Below are positions 1 through 7,019 of a stretch of DNA of 35,187 bases, one piece after another. Below the pieces are notes generated by a model. The model was given only the letters and a program-made list of their open reading frames with translations. It had not been told where the DNA came from and ran no database searches. Positions within the stretch are counted from its first letter, which is position 1, and every line of letters starts with the position of its first letter. Where the stretch lies: positions 3,381,708-3,416,894 of the forward strand of contig LR026961.1 in the NCBI GenBank assembly GCA_900498135.1, written 5' to 3'. The stretch comes from an uncultured Desulfatiglans sp. GTDB lineage: Bacteria; Desulfobacterota; DSM-4660; Desulfatiglandales; Desulfatiglandaceae. The position numbers were made by a program, and so were the translations under genes.

Positions 1-1170
1 GAAGTCGGCGGATTGCAGGCTGCGCAGCAGGTTCAGGCGCAGCTGGGTCTCGCGGCCCGGGTCATTCAGGAAGGCGCCGGCCAGGCAGACGTTCAGGCTT
101 TGGTAGACCTCGCGATTGGGATAGCCCAGGCGGAAAAACCGCGCACCGGCGATATCCTCTGTGCGGTGAAAGGTCAGGTAGCCGGTCTGGAAAAGCAGGG
201 CCTCGGTGGGCATGGTGTCCACATCGAAGGTCGAAAGGAGCATTTCGGATGCCACGGTCTGGCCCAGGCTTGGGGTGAAGACGCCCCGTTCCGTAAGCAG
301 CTTGACCAGGAAGGTGGGGGTGCCGGTCTCGAACCAGTAGGCCCCGAAGGTGTGCTTGGAGAAGAGCAGCAGCACGTCGAAGGGGTTGTAGACGCTCTCC
401 CCCAGCCAGTTGTACCCGTCGTACCACTCCCGGATGAGCGCCCGGTCCAGGCCCGGCAGCTCAGGGGCGAAGACCGTCTCGAGGTCGGCCTCGGTGTAGC
501 CGCAGATGGCCGAGTAGGGCGCTTCCACCGTGATGTCCCGCAGGTTGTTCAGGCCCGAGAAGATTCCGGCCTTGCTGAACTTGGAGACTCCGGTCAGGAA
601 GGCGAAGCGGATGTGGGCGTCGTTGTCCTTGATCACCGAGTAGAAGTCGCGCAGCACGTCCCGCACCCGGGCGGCCTCTTCCCGGTCCGCGATGGCATCC
701 AGGATGGGCTTGTCGTACTCGTCCACCAGGATCACCATCTGCCGGCCGGTTTTTTCATGGGTTTGGCGGATGAGTTGTTTGAAGCGGCTGCGGATTTCGG
801 GAAACCGCATGCTGATCCCCCAATTCTCCTCAGCGTACGTAAGCTGCTCGATCAGGCTGTTTTCAAGCGCCTCGACCGATCCCAGCACGCCCCCGGCAAA
901 GCTGAAGAGCAAGACCGGGTGGGATACGGACCAGTCCCAATGGTCCTCGGCGTAAAGCCCGGCAAAGAGTTCTCGGCTCCCACTGAAGAGCTCCTTCAGG
1001 GTGTCCACCAGCAGGCTTTTTCCGAAGCGGCGGGGGCGCGAGAGAAAGTAGTAGCTTCCTTCCTCGATGAGCCCCAGAATAAATCCGGTCTTATCCACAT
1101 AATAATAATCGCCTTCCCGAATCTTGCGGAAAGACTGCATCCCGATCGGCAGCTTCTTTTTGGCGCTCAT
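1..1170 (-). CDS. AAA-ATPase-like protein (PD-(D/E)XK-associated family), 3' end cut by window edge
   Basis: Reading the minus strand from ATG at 1170 gives 390 codons with no stop before the window edge. The N-terminus starts MSAKKKLPIG and runs into GDYYYVDKTGFI and the P-loop SRPRRFGKS (about residues 44-52), then the Walker B-like ILVDEYDKPILDA. These are hallmarks of the AAA-ATPase_like family (Pfam 09820), whose members usually carry a C-terminal PDDEXK_9 nuclease-like domain. That domain would lie beyond the edge here. The family is abundant in anaerobes, often in many copies per genome, and its cellular role is not established; a mobile or defence-related role has been suggested. It diverges from the polysaccharide locus and shares the 1.3-kb intergenic region with it. 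Family confident, function unknown. Confidence 0.88.
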   Translation of the reverse strand, partial: MSAKKKLPIGMQSFRKIREGDYYYVDKTGFILGLIEEGSYYFLSRPRRFGKSLLVDTLKELFSGSRELFAGLYAEDHWDWSVSHPVLLFSFAGGVLGSVEALENSLIEQLTYAEENWGISMRFPEIRSRFKQLIRQTHEKTGRQMVILVDEYDKPILDAIADREEAARVRDVLRDFYSVIKDNDAHIRFAFLTGVSKFSKAGIFSGLNNLRDITVEAPYSAICGYTEADLETVFAPELPGLDRALIREWYDGYNWLGESVYNPFDVLLLFSKHTFGAYWFETGTPTFLVKLLTERGVFTPSLGQTVASEMLLSTFDVDTMPTEALLFQTGYLTFHRTEDIAGARFFRLGYPNREVYQSLNVCLAGAFLNDPGRETQLRLNLLRSLQSADF

Positions 1171-1616
1171 CTGGCGTGTGCTCCCGGATCTACACTCACT
1201 GCCCGGCGAAACTCCCTGGCCTGATCCGCGTGCGACAGGGTTTGCTTGAAGTATCTGTCATGTGGACTGTTTACCTTATTCGAAGCCATGTTAAACGGGC
1301 TCCCTCATCTCGTCAAGCTTCAAACCGGGCAGGGTGTGGCTCCATGCCCCGGCAGGGAGGGAACTCACCCCTCTCAGAGCTCATGCTCCTGCGGCGGCTC
1401 CAGACTTGAAGGGCAGGATTGCCTGTCTTGGCGCTCTGTTTTCCGGCAATAGGGCCCTGTTTTTCGACCGGCGTTCATAATGGAAGAACATCTCGGACTT
1501 TACCGCCTGATTCATAATCATGTGAAAATCCGTCTCGCGCCGGATGATCTAAAAGCCGACACGGGCTGCCTTCCCCCCGTGCCCCTATTGACCCATGAAT
1601 CCTGTCTTCCAGAGGT

Positions 1617-1639
1617 GGGTCTATCAAAATGATAGACCC
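1617..1639. promoter_or_regulatory. Palindrome copy 1, putative enhancer/operator site
   Basis: Perfect inverted repeat with 10-base arms GGGTCTATCA and TGATAGACCC around AAA. It shares the core GGTCTATCA-N3-TGATAGACC with the sites at 1877-1897 and 2234-2250. Its centre lies about 390 bases upstream of the expected sigma-54 start site. Size and symmetry suit a dimeric helix-turn-helix regulator, possibly a sigma-54 enhancer-binding protein. The regulator's identity is unknown. Confidence 0.6.
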
Positions 1640-1876
1640 TAATCAACATGCTGAGATCAATAACAATCTTAATCTAATGCGGCCTGTTTCGCCCATTCTC
1701 GTGCTTCATTCTACTTCAAAAAAACCTCCCGCGAGCATTTCCCCCAGGCTGGGGGTAACTTCCTATCCTCCACAACGGCCACACACCTAGCCTCTTGTAA
1801 ATACAAGCATAAAACCCACGGCAAGAACCGCGCCCCGGATCTGTCCCCTACCATCCTTCAGCCCGACACGATTCCA

Positions 1877-1897
1877 GGTCTATCAAATTGATAGACC
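1877..1897. promoter_or_regulatory. Palindrome copy 2, putative sigma-54 upstream activator site
   Basis: Perfect 21-base palindrome, GGTCTATCA-AAT-TGATAGACC. Its centre (1887) is about 130 bases upstream of the expected start of the sigma-54 promoter at 1990-2006, which is the classic distance for an enhancer-binding protein site. It is the same motif as at 1617 and 2234. Confidence 0.65.
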
Positions 1898-1989
1898 GGT
1901 CTGTTCAAGTCGATCAATATAATAGTTTTAACGCTGAACATAATGGTTTCACAATGTGAATCAATAAGGATGTCAGTGTCTTATATCGA

Positions 1990-2006
1990 TGGCACGCCTT
2001 TTGCAA
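1990..2006 (+). promoter_or_regulatory. Sigma-54 (RpoN) -24/-12 promoter
   Basis: TGGCACGCCTTTTGCAA matches the consensus TGGCAC-N5-TTGCA exactly, with GG (1991-1992) and GC (2003-2004) at the required spacing. Transcription would start near 2016-2018 and read toward the FlbD-like gene at 2512 and the sugar genes behind it, leaving a leader of about 500 nt. Sigma-54 promoters need an activator ATPase; the palindromes at 1617 and 1877 are candidate binding sites. No activator gene is in the window. Confidence 0.85.
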
Positions 2007-2096
2007 TTAGTACTGCGACCATGCGCCGGAGCAGGTTCTTCACCGGCGCCCACCTCGATTCCATAAAACGTGACACCATTTGGATGGACAGCCCCG

Positions 2097-2131
2097 GAAT
2101 GACCCTGAAGCCGTTCGTTTTAGGGTCATTC
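2097..2131 (+). terminator. Hairpin in the sigma-54 leader (attenuator or sRNA terminator candidate)
   Basis: Arms GAATGACCCT (2097-2106) and AGGGTCATTC (2122-2131) pair perfectly over 10 bp around a 15-base loop, followed by GGCGG and a short TTTT at 2137-2140. It lies about 80-115 nt downstream of the predicted sigma-54 start. The U-run is short, so termination would be partial at best. It could be a leader attenuator or the 3' end of a roughly 120-nt RNA. Confidence 0.4.
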
Positions 2132-2233
2132 GGCGGTTTTCGATCTTCGAGGCGCTCCATCCCCGGCCTCCGCGGATCAGTCGCAGCGCTGGTTCCGCGG
2201 CGTCGCATACGGCGGCAGACAGGGCCGGCCGGT

Positions 2234-2250
2234 GTCTATCATTTTGATAG
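2234..2250. promoter_or_regulatory. Palindrome copy 3, within the leader
   Basis: GTCTATCATTTTGATAG has arms CTATCA/TGATAG around TTT. Its 15-base core is the reverse complement of that at 1617-1639, but the outer right arm has decayed to GGG. It lies about 225 nt downstream of the predicted sigma-54 start, where a bound regulator might loop to the upstream sites or block transcription. Confidence 0.5.
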
Positions 2251-2511
2251 GGATGGGGGAGGGCCCGCGGACCGAGGGGCCTGCACCCAGGCGGGATCGC
2301 ACCCAGATGTGAGGATATGCGGCGAACGGGATATGAACGCCGGTCAAAAAATGGACAGATATAGCCGGTAGAAAACCGGCCAAAATGGGCGTCTGAAAAA
2401 GCGGCATCCGTTACACCCGGCTGAAGATCATCGCCAAGGCATATCCGGGAAGTCCTGCGATCCGAGACTCTGCCACCCGGGTCATGGATTCCGGGAGAAA
2501 GAAGGTCCGAA

Positions 2512-2763
2512 ATGATCGAGGTGGTGCTCCTCGACAATTCGAAGATGTGGCTGAACCCCTTGCACATATTCTCCATCAGGTCCAAGCCCGACACGGTCAT
2601 CACCTTCACGACGAAGCAGACGCTGACCGTCCGGGACTCGGTGCAGGAGTTGTGCAGGAAGATCGACGACTATTTCCGGTTCATCAATCTCGGCCAAGGA
2701 GTTTCTGTGGAGCAGGATACGGAAGAGAGCACCAAGCCATCATTGATCAAGCAGACGGTCTGA
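2512..2763 (+). CDS. FlbD-family small protein
   Basis: 83 residues from ATG 2512, preceded by an AAGAAGG-like ribosome site. The N-terminal 60 residues follow the FlbD pattern (Pfam 06289): [19 protein letters not shown], then the conserved P-D-T-V-I-T segment and a C-terminal helix starting around [11 protein letters not shown]. The last 20 residues are polar and not conserved. FlbD proteins are usually encoded in flagellar operons of spirochaetes, Firmicutes and deltaproteobacteria and are linked to motility, with no known enzymatic activity. Here it is the first gene after a sigma-54 promoter and 70 bases ahead of polysaccharide genes, with no flagellar genes around. It may therefore act as a small regulator or adaptor for polysaccharide production; that is inference. 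Family assignment is good, role open. Confidence 0.78.
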   Translation: MIEVVLLDNSKMWLNPLHIFSIRSKPDTVITFTTKQTLTVRDSVQELCRKIDDYFRFINLGQGVSVEQDTEESTKPSLIKQTV

Positions 2764-2833
2764 GAAGTTAGAAATCTGCTGTAAAATCGTAAGCTTATAT
2801 GATAATCGGCTATGGAACCGAAGGAGCGGAGCT

Positions 2834-4507
2834 ATGTTGAGCAAAAGCAATATCCTGGATTCTTCTGTCTTGGCGGACGCGGTGGATCGAGATGCCCATG
2901 CCGCTCAGGCGTCCAATCCTTGCATCGCTGTGATCGGTTCCGGCTATTGGGGCAAAAACCTCGTCCGCAACTATCACCAGCTCGGCGCCCTGAGCCTGAT
3001 CTGCGACAGCAGCGAGACGACCCTGGCCTCCTTCAGGCAGCAGTACCCCGATGTCCCATCGTGTTGCGCCCTGGCCGAAGTCATCGGCCGCAGCGACATC
3101 AAAGGCGTGGTGATTGCGACCCCGGCCGAAACCCATTTTTCCCTGGCCCGTGAGGCCTTGATGGCCGGAAAGCACGTCTACGTCGAGAAGCCCCTCGTGC
3201 TCGATGAACGGGAAGGGCAGGAGCTGATCGACCTCGCCGCCAAGAAAAACCTCACCCTTATGGTGGGTCACCTCCTCCAGTACCACCCCTGCTTCGTCCG
3301 TTTGAAGGAGATGGTCCAAAACGGCGAACTCGGCCGCATCAATTACATCTATTCGCACCGCTTGAACCTCGGCAAGATCCGCCGCGAGGAGAACATCCTC
3401 TGGTCCTTCGCCCCGCACGACATCTCCATGATCCTTTCGCTCGCCGACGAGATGCCCGAGACGGTCTCGGCCACGGGCGGGTGCTACCTCCACCAGAAGA
3501 TCGCCGATGTCACCACCACGCACCTGGAGTTTCCCTCCGGTCTGCGCGCCCACATATTCGTCTCGTGGCTGCACCCATTCAAGGTACAGCAGTTGGTGGT
3601 CGTAGGCGAGCGCAAGATGGCGGTTTTCGATGACACCCGACCCTGGGAAGACAAACTTCTGCTCTACCCGCACCAGATCAACTGGCACCACAACCTCCCC
3701 GTCCCGGTCAAGGCCGAGCGCGAACGTCTGGACATCCCCCAGGACGAACCCCTCAAGCGCGAGTGTCTGCACTTTCTTGCCTGCCTCGGCAACGGCCACC
3801 GGCCGGCGACCGACGGCAGCGAGGGCCTCAGGGTCCTGCGCATCCTCAACGCCGCCCAGGAATCCCTGGATGACAGCGGGGCCAAAGTCCCCCTGAACGG
3901 CAAGGGCGCCACCGCCTCCGCCCGGCCCGATTCGCCTTCCGCCCAACCCTACTTTGTGCACGAATCGTCCCTGATCGACGACAACTGCGAGATCGGTGCC
4001 GGCACCAAGATCTGGCACTTCTGCCACGTGCTCTCGGGTTCCCGGATCGGCCCCAACTGCAACATCGGCCAGAATGTGATGATCGGCCCCAATGTGGCCA
4101 TCGGCAAGGGATGCAAGATTCAGAACAACGTCTCCCTCTACAAGGGCATCACGCTCGAGGACGGTGTCTTCTGCGGCCCCTCGATGGTCTTCACCAACAT
4201 CTACAACCCCCGGGCCGAGATCCGCAAGATGGACCAGGTGCGGCCGACCCTCGTCAAGCACGGCGCCACCCTCGGCGCCAACTCCACCATCGTCTGCGGC
4301 AACACCGTCGGCCGCTACGCCTTCATTGGGGCCGGCGCCGTGGTGACCCGCAACGTTCCGGATCATGCCCTCATGGTCGGCAACCCTGCGCGCCGGATCG
4401 GCTGGATGTGCCAGTGCGGCGAGCGGCTGACCGATGATCTCGAGTGCCTGCTTTGCGGGAAAACCTACCTTGAAAATGGTCACGGCCTGCAGGAAAAGCA
4501 GAACTGA
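2834..4507 (+). CDS. Fused UDP-sugar 3-dehydrogenase (Gfo/Idh/MocA, WlbA/WbpB-like) and N-acetyltransferase (WlbB/WbpD-like)
   Basis: 557 residues, ATG after AAGGAGCGG. Residues about 30-370 are a Gfo/Idh/MocA oxidoreductase: the Rossmann motif [12 protein letters not shown] (31-42), EKP (118-120), GHLLQYHP and the APHD motif. This half would oxidise C3 of UDP-GlcNAc-uronic acid using NAD. After a Pro/Ser-rich linker, residues about 375-530 form a left-handed beta-helix acyltransferase with hexapeptide repeats ([35 protein letters not shown]) like WbpD/WlbB, which acetylates the 3-amino group. The last 30 residues hold two CxC/CxxC pairs (CQCGERL and CLLCGKTY), a zinc-ribbon-like tail. Steps one and three of the pathway are thus fused, and the aminotransferase for step two follows 21 bases downstream. 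Such fusions are known. Assignment strong; exact sugar stereochemistry unproven. Confidence 0.9.
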   Translation: MLSKSNILDSSVLADAVDRDAHAAQASNPCIAVIGSGYWGKNLVRNYHQLGALSLICDSSETTLASFRQQYPDVPSCCALAEVIGRSDIKGVVIATPAETHFSLAREALMAGKHVYVEKPLVLDEREGQELIDLAAKKNLTLMVGHLLQYHPCFVRLKEMVQNGELGRINYIYSHRLNLGKIRREENILWSFAPHDISMILSLADEMPETVSATGGCYLHQKIADVTTTHLEFPSGLRAHIFVSWLHPFKVQQLVVVGERKMAVFDDTRPWEDKLLLYPHQINWHHNLPVPVKAERERLDIPQDEPLKRECLHFLACLGNGHRPATDGSEGLRVLRILNAAQESLDDSGAKVPLNGKGATASARPDSPSAQPYFVHESSLIDDNCEIGAGTKIWHFCHVLSGSRIGPNCNIGQNVMIGPNVAIGKGCKIQNNVSLYKGITLEDGVFCGPSMVFTNIYNPRAEIRKMDQVRPTLVKHGATLGANSTIVCGNTVGRYAFIGAGAVVTRNVPDHALMVGNPARRIGWMCQCGERLTDDLECLLCGKTYLENGHGLQEKQN

Positions 4508-4528
4508 CGATATTCAACCGGAGAACCC

Positions 4529-5617
4529 ATGCAATTCATCGACCTGGCGGCGCAGCAAAAGCGCATCCGCACCAACATTGAAGAGAGGATCAAAAAGGTC
4601 CTCGACCACGGCCAGTACATCATGGGCCCGGAGGTCAGGGAACTCGAGGAGAAGCTCGCCGCGTACATCGGCGTCAAACACGCCATCACCTGTTCGAGCG
4701 GCACGGACGCCCTCCTGATCGCGCTCATGGCATTCGACATCGGCTCCGGCGACGAGGTGATCACGGTCCCCTACACCTGGATCTCGACCGCCGAGGTGAT
4801 CGCGCTCCTCGGGGCCGAACCCGTTTTCGTCGACATCCAGCCGGACACCTTCAACATGGACCCGGAGAAGCTCGAGGCCGCCATCACCCCCAGGACCCGG
4901 GCCATCATGCCGGTCTCCATTTACGGCCAATGCGCGGACATGACCCGCATCGAGGCCGTCGCCCAAAAACACGGGATCCCGGTCATCGAGGATGGGGCCC
5001 AGAGCTTCGGCGCCACCCATCATGGAAAACCATCCTGCGCCCTCTCCGCCATCGGGTGCACGTCGTTCTTCCCCTCCAAACCCTTGGGCTGCTATGGGGA
5101 CGGCGGCGCACTCTTTACCCAGGAGGACGCCCTGGCGGACAAAATGCGGCAGATCCGCGTCCATGGCCAGAGGGTCAAGCATCAGCACCCCCTCGTGGGG
5201 ATCAATGGCCGTCTCGACACCCTTCAGGCCGCCATCCTCCTCGAAAAGCTGGAGATCTTCCCTGAGGAATGCCGCCTGCGCCAAGAGGTCGGCCAGCGGT
5301 ACAACACCTTTCTGTCCGGCATCCCGGGGATCGCGCCCCCGGTCGTAGCCGAGGGAAACACCTCGGTCTACGCCCAATACACCCTTTTGGCGGAGGACCG
5401 CGCCAAGGTCGAAGCCGGCCTGAAGGCCCAAGGCATCCCTTCGGTCGCCTACTACGCCGTGCCGCTCCACCTCCAAGGCGCATTCGCCAACCTGGCGCAC
5501 CAACCCGGGGACTTCCCCGTGGCCGAACGGGTTGCCTCCCGGTGCCTCAGCCTGCCCATGCACCCTTACCTGGCCCCCGAAGACCAGTCGCGGATCGCAG
5601 AGGCCCTGGGCGGCTAA
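4529..5617 (+). CDS. wbpE: DegT/DnrJ/EryC1 sugar aminotransferase (WbpE/WlbC-like)
   Basis: 362 residues, PLP-dependent aspartate-aminotransferase fold. The start MQFIDLAAQQKRIR is typical of the WbpE/WlbC group. TCSSGTDALLIAL binds the PLP phosphate, VIEDGAQSFGA holds the Asp that contacts the pyridine nitrogen, and the Schiff-base Lys is in FFPSKPLGCYGDGG. The likely reaction is glutamate-dependent amination of the 3-keto sugar made by the preceding dehydrogenase domain, giving the 3-amino sugar that the fused acetyltransferase acetylates. In Pseudomonas and Bordetella these three activities make UDP-2,3-diacetamido-2,3-dideoxy-glucuronic acid. The 6-dehydrogenase (WbpA) and any 2-epimerase (WbpI) are not in the window. 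Family very secure; substrate inferred from the neighbour. Confidence 0.9.
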   Translation: MQFIDLAAQQKRIRTNIEERIKKVLDHGQYIMGPEVRELEEKLAAYIGVKHAITCSSGTDALLIALMAFDIGSGDEVITVPYTWISTAEVIALLGAEPVFVDIQPDTFNMDPEKLEAAITPRTRAIMPVSIYGQCADMTRIEAVAQKHGIPVIEDGAQSFGATHHGKPSCALSAIGCTSFFPSKPLGCYGDGGALFTQEDALADKMRQIRVHGQRVKHQHPLVGINGRLDTLQAAILLEKLEIFPEECRLRQEVGQRYNTFLSGIPGIAPPVVAEGNTSVYAQYTLLAEDRAKVEAGLKAQGIPSVAYYAVPLHLQGAFANLAHQPGDFPVAERVASRCLSLPMHPYLAPEDQSRIAEALGG

Positions 5618-5632
5618 CACTGGACGCGCTGA

Positions 5633-6130
5633 ATGACGATAGACAAAGGCCTGGAAAGAGTTATCGGCCGGCCGAATCAGCTTCGGAGCCTTGCGGAAGG
5701 GGCATCGCCATCGGTATCGATCATCCTGCAGGTCATTCTGGCCATAAGCTGCCTGGCGCTGACGATGACAGGATCGCCGTGCACCTCTTTGGCCCAGGAG
5801 GTTCACGTCGAAGGCCTGCAGATCCTGAGCGACGACAAAGCGGCTGCCAAAGTCTGTTTCCATCTCGAGCCCTTTTCCAATCCGAAGGTGTTTCCCATCC
5901 AAGGAGACGACCCTAAGATTGTGGTCGACGTCCCGAACGTGGTCTCGTGGAATGGGAAACCGAACATCCCTGTCGATGGGGCTGTGATCAGGCAGGTGCG
6001 CAGCTATCTCCACCGGGATGAGAAAAGGCTCCGGATCGTCCTGGATCTGGTGCCGAACCTGCATTACGCGGTAGAACCCCTCTATTACGAGGCGGAAGGG
6101 GTCTATTGCATTGCGGTTTCGGCCAAATGA
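5633..6130 (+). CDS. Secreted AMIN-domain protein
   Basis: 165 residues, starting 15 bases after the aminotransferase; ATG 5633 lacks a strong ribosome site, so coupling is likely. A hydrophobic segment (about residues 28-53, IILQVILAISCLALTM...LAQ) looks like a signal peptide with a long N-region. The rest (about 55-165) matches an AMIN domain: an alternating beta pattern with VHVEGLQILSD, PKIVVDVPNVV, IRQVRSYLHRDEKRLRIVLDL and a closing Y-x-V-x-P strand. AMIN domains target periplasmic or envelope proteins to septal peptidoglycan or secretin complexes. Its position in a polysaccharide operon suggests an envelope role in assembly or export. No catalytic domain is attached. Domain call moderate to good, function unknown. 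Confidence 0.7.
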   Translation: MTIDKGLERVIGRPNQLRSLAEGASPSVSIILQVILAISCLALTMTGSPCTSLAQEVHVEGLQILSDDKAAAKVCFHLEPFSNPKVFPIQGDDPKIVVDVPNVVSWNGKPNIPVDGAVIRQVRSYLHRDEKRLRIVLDLVPNLHYAVEPLYYEAEGVYCIAVSAK

Positions 6131-6161
6131 GCCCCCAGAGCCCGGCGACGAAGGCTTCCGG

Positions 6162-7013
6162 TTGGCCGGATTGAGGCGCACATGGCCCGTCGCCCTGTTG
6201 ACGCTGCTTCTCCCGCTCCAGACCGCCGCGGGCACCATCCGCACATCCATCACCACCACCCGCACCATCACGCAAGAGGGCATCATCGACCTCGATTGCA
6301 GGATACGGAACAGCGGCGATGCGACCGCGCACAAACTCTCTGCGACCCTGATGATGGGCGGCATAGTCAGAAAATTCGACCCGCTGGGCGACAATCCGCC
6401 AGGCGGAGAGATCCGGCTCGAAAAGAGGCTGGAGCCGCCCGGCCTCGACCCTGGTCTCTATACTGCCGTCATCCGCGTAGACTTCGAGGAGCAGGCAGGA
6501 AAACGTCACCATGCCTATCATCTTTTCCAGGTTCCGTATCGCGTGAAAGAAATGCCCGCCCCAAACCTGCCGGTCAAGATAGAGGCGACACCGCCCCGCT
6601 TCAACCGGAAGGGCTTCCGGGGCAAGGAGAGCCGCATCGCTCTAACGCTCGAGAACGACGCCCAAATGGAGATTGGCCTGCAGGCCCGGCTCCATCTCCC
6701 CCAGGGCTTCACGTCTACAGTCGAGAACCTGACGTTCCGTCTGGCCCCGGGAGAAAGCAAAACCGCCCGGATCCCCCTGCACCTGGGACCGGACGGGAAA
6801 GACTCGAGCCCGTACCATCTGATCGTTTGGGCGAACCACAACGGCGCCCATCACTCGTGGGACCTTGCAGGCCAGGTTCGGGTGGAGGACCGGCCTGTAT
6901 ACTTCAGGGCCTATTTCGCCTCGTCGGTGCTCGTGCTGCTCGGCCTTTTCGCTGCGCTTCAGCTCCGCAGCCGAAAGGCGTCCATCACCAGCCGTTTGAG
7001 TGTGAAGGCCTGA
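6162..7013 (+). CDS. Membrane-anchored Ig-like (NEW3/CARDB-type) hypothetical protein
   Basis: The frame opens at TTG 6111, overlapping the AMIN gene by 20 bases. I favour TTG 6162, because AAGG at 6151-6154 sits 7 bases ahead and the product then begins with a compact signal peptide (AGLRRTWPVALLTLLLPLQ, cut after TAAG). About 283 residues. Two beta-rich segments follow. The first (IDLDCRIRNSGDATAHKL) reads like a CARDB/NEW3 Ig fold that spaces other domains. The second has LTLENDAQMEI and LAPGESKTARIPL. A C-terminal membrane helix (ASSVLVLLGLFAALQL) and a basic tail (RSRK) would leave the domains in the periplasm. With the AMIN protein it forms a pair of envelope proteins of unknown function. 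No enzyme motif seen. Confidence 0.65.
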   Translation: MAGLRRTWPVALLTLLLPLQTAAGTIRTSITTTRTITQEGIIDLDCRIRNSGDATAHKLSATLMMGGIVRKFDPLGDNPPGGEIRLEKRLEPPGLDPGLYTAVIRVDFEEQAGKRHHAYHLFQVPYRVKEMPAPNLPVKIEATPPRFNRKGFRGKESRIALTLENDAQMEIGLQARLHLPQGFTSTVENLTFRLAPGESKTARIPLHLGPDGKDSSPYHLIVWANHNGAHHSWDLAGQVRVEDRPVYFRAYFASSVLVLLGLFAALQLRSRKASITSRLSVKA

Positions 7014-7019
7014 GCCTTC
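7004..7019. terminator. Small hairpin between convergent genes
   Basis: GAAGGC-CTGA-GCCTTC forms a 6-bp stem over the stop codons of the convergent genes ending at 7013 (plus) and 7018 (minus). There is no clear T-run on either side, so this is a weak bidirectional terminator candidate. Confidence 0.3.

Larger units (their letters stand above)
1171..2511. other. Long intergenic/regulatory region
   Basis: I see no convincing gene in these 1.3 kb. The open frames present (for example 1246-1452 and 1943-2371) have no family resemblance and no good ribosome binding site. The stretch separates the divergent ATPase gene from the polysaccharide operon. It contains a sigma-54 promoter, three copies of one palindrome and a hairpin, each listed separately. 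Composition alternates between AT-rich patches (about 1640-1730 and 1900-2010) and GC-rich patches. Confidence 0.7.

Noticed and set aside
1943-2371. Open frame of 142 codons over the sigma-54 promoter
   Set aside because: No ribosome site and no family resemblance; it spans the promoter, a hairpin and a palindrome, so the region is better read as regulatory.
2810-4483. 557-codon open frame on the minus strand
   Set aside because: It is the shadow of the GC-rich dehydrogenase-acetyltransferase gene on the plus strand, whose translation has clear family motifs; the antisense translation is low-complexity G/A/V/D-rich.
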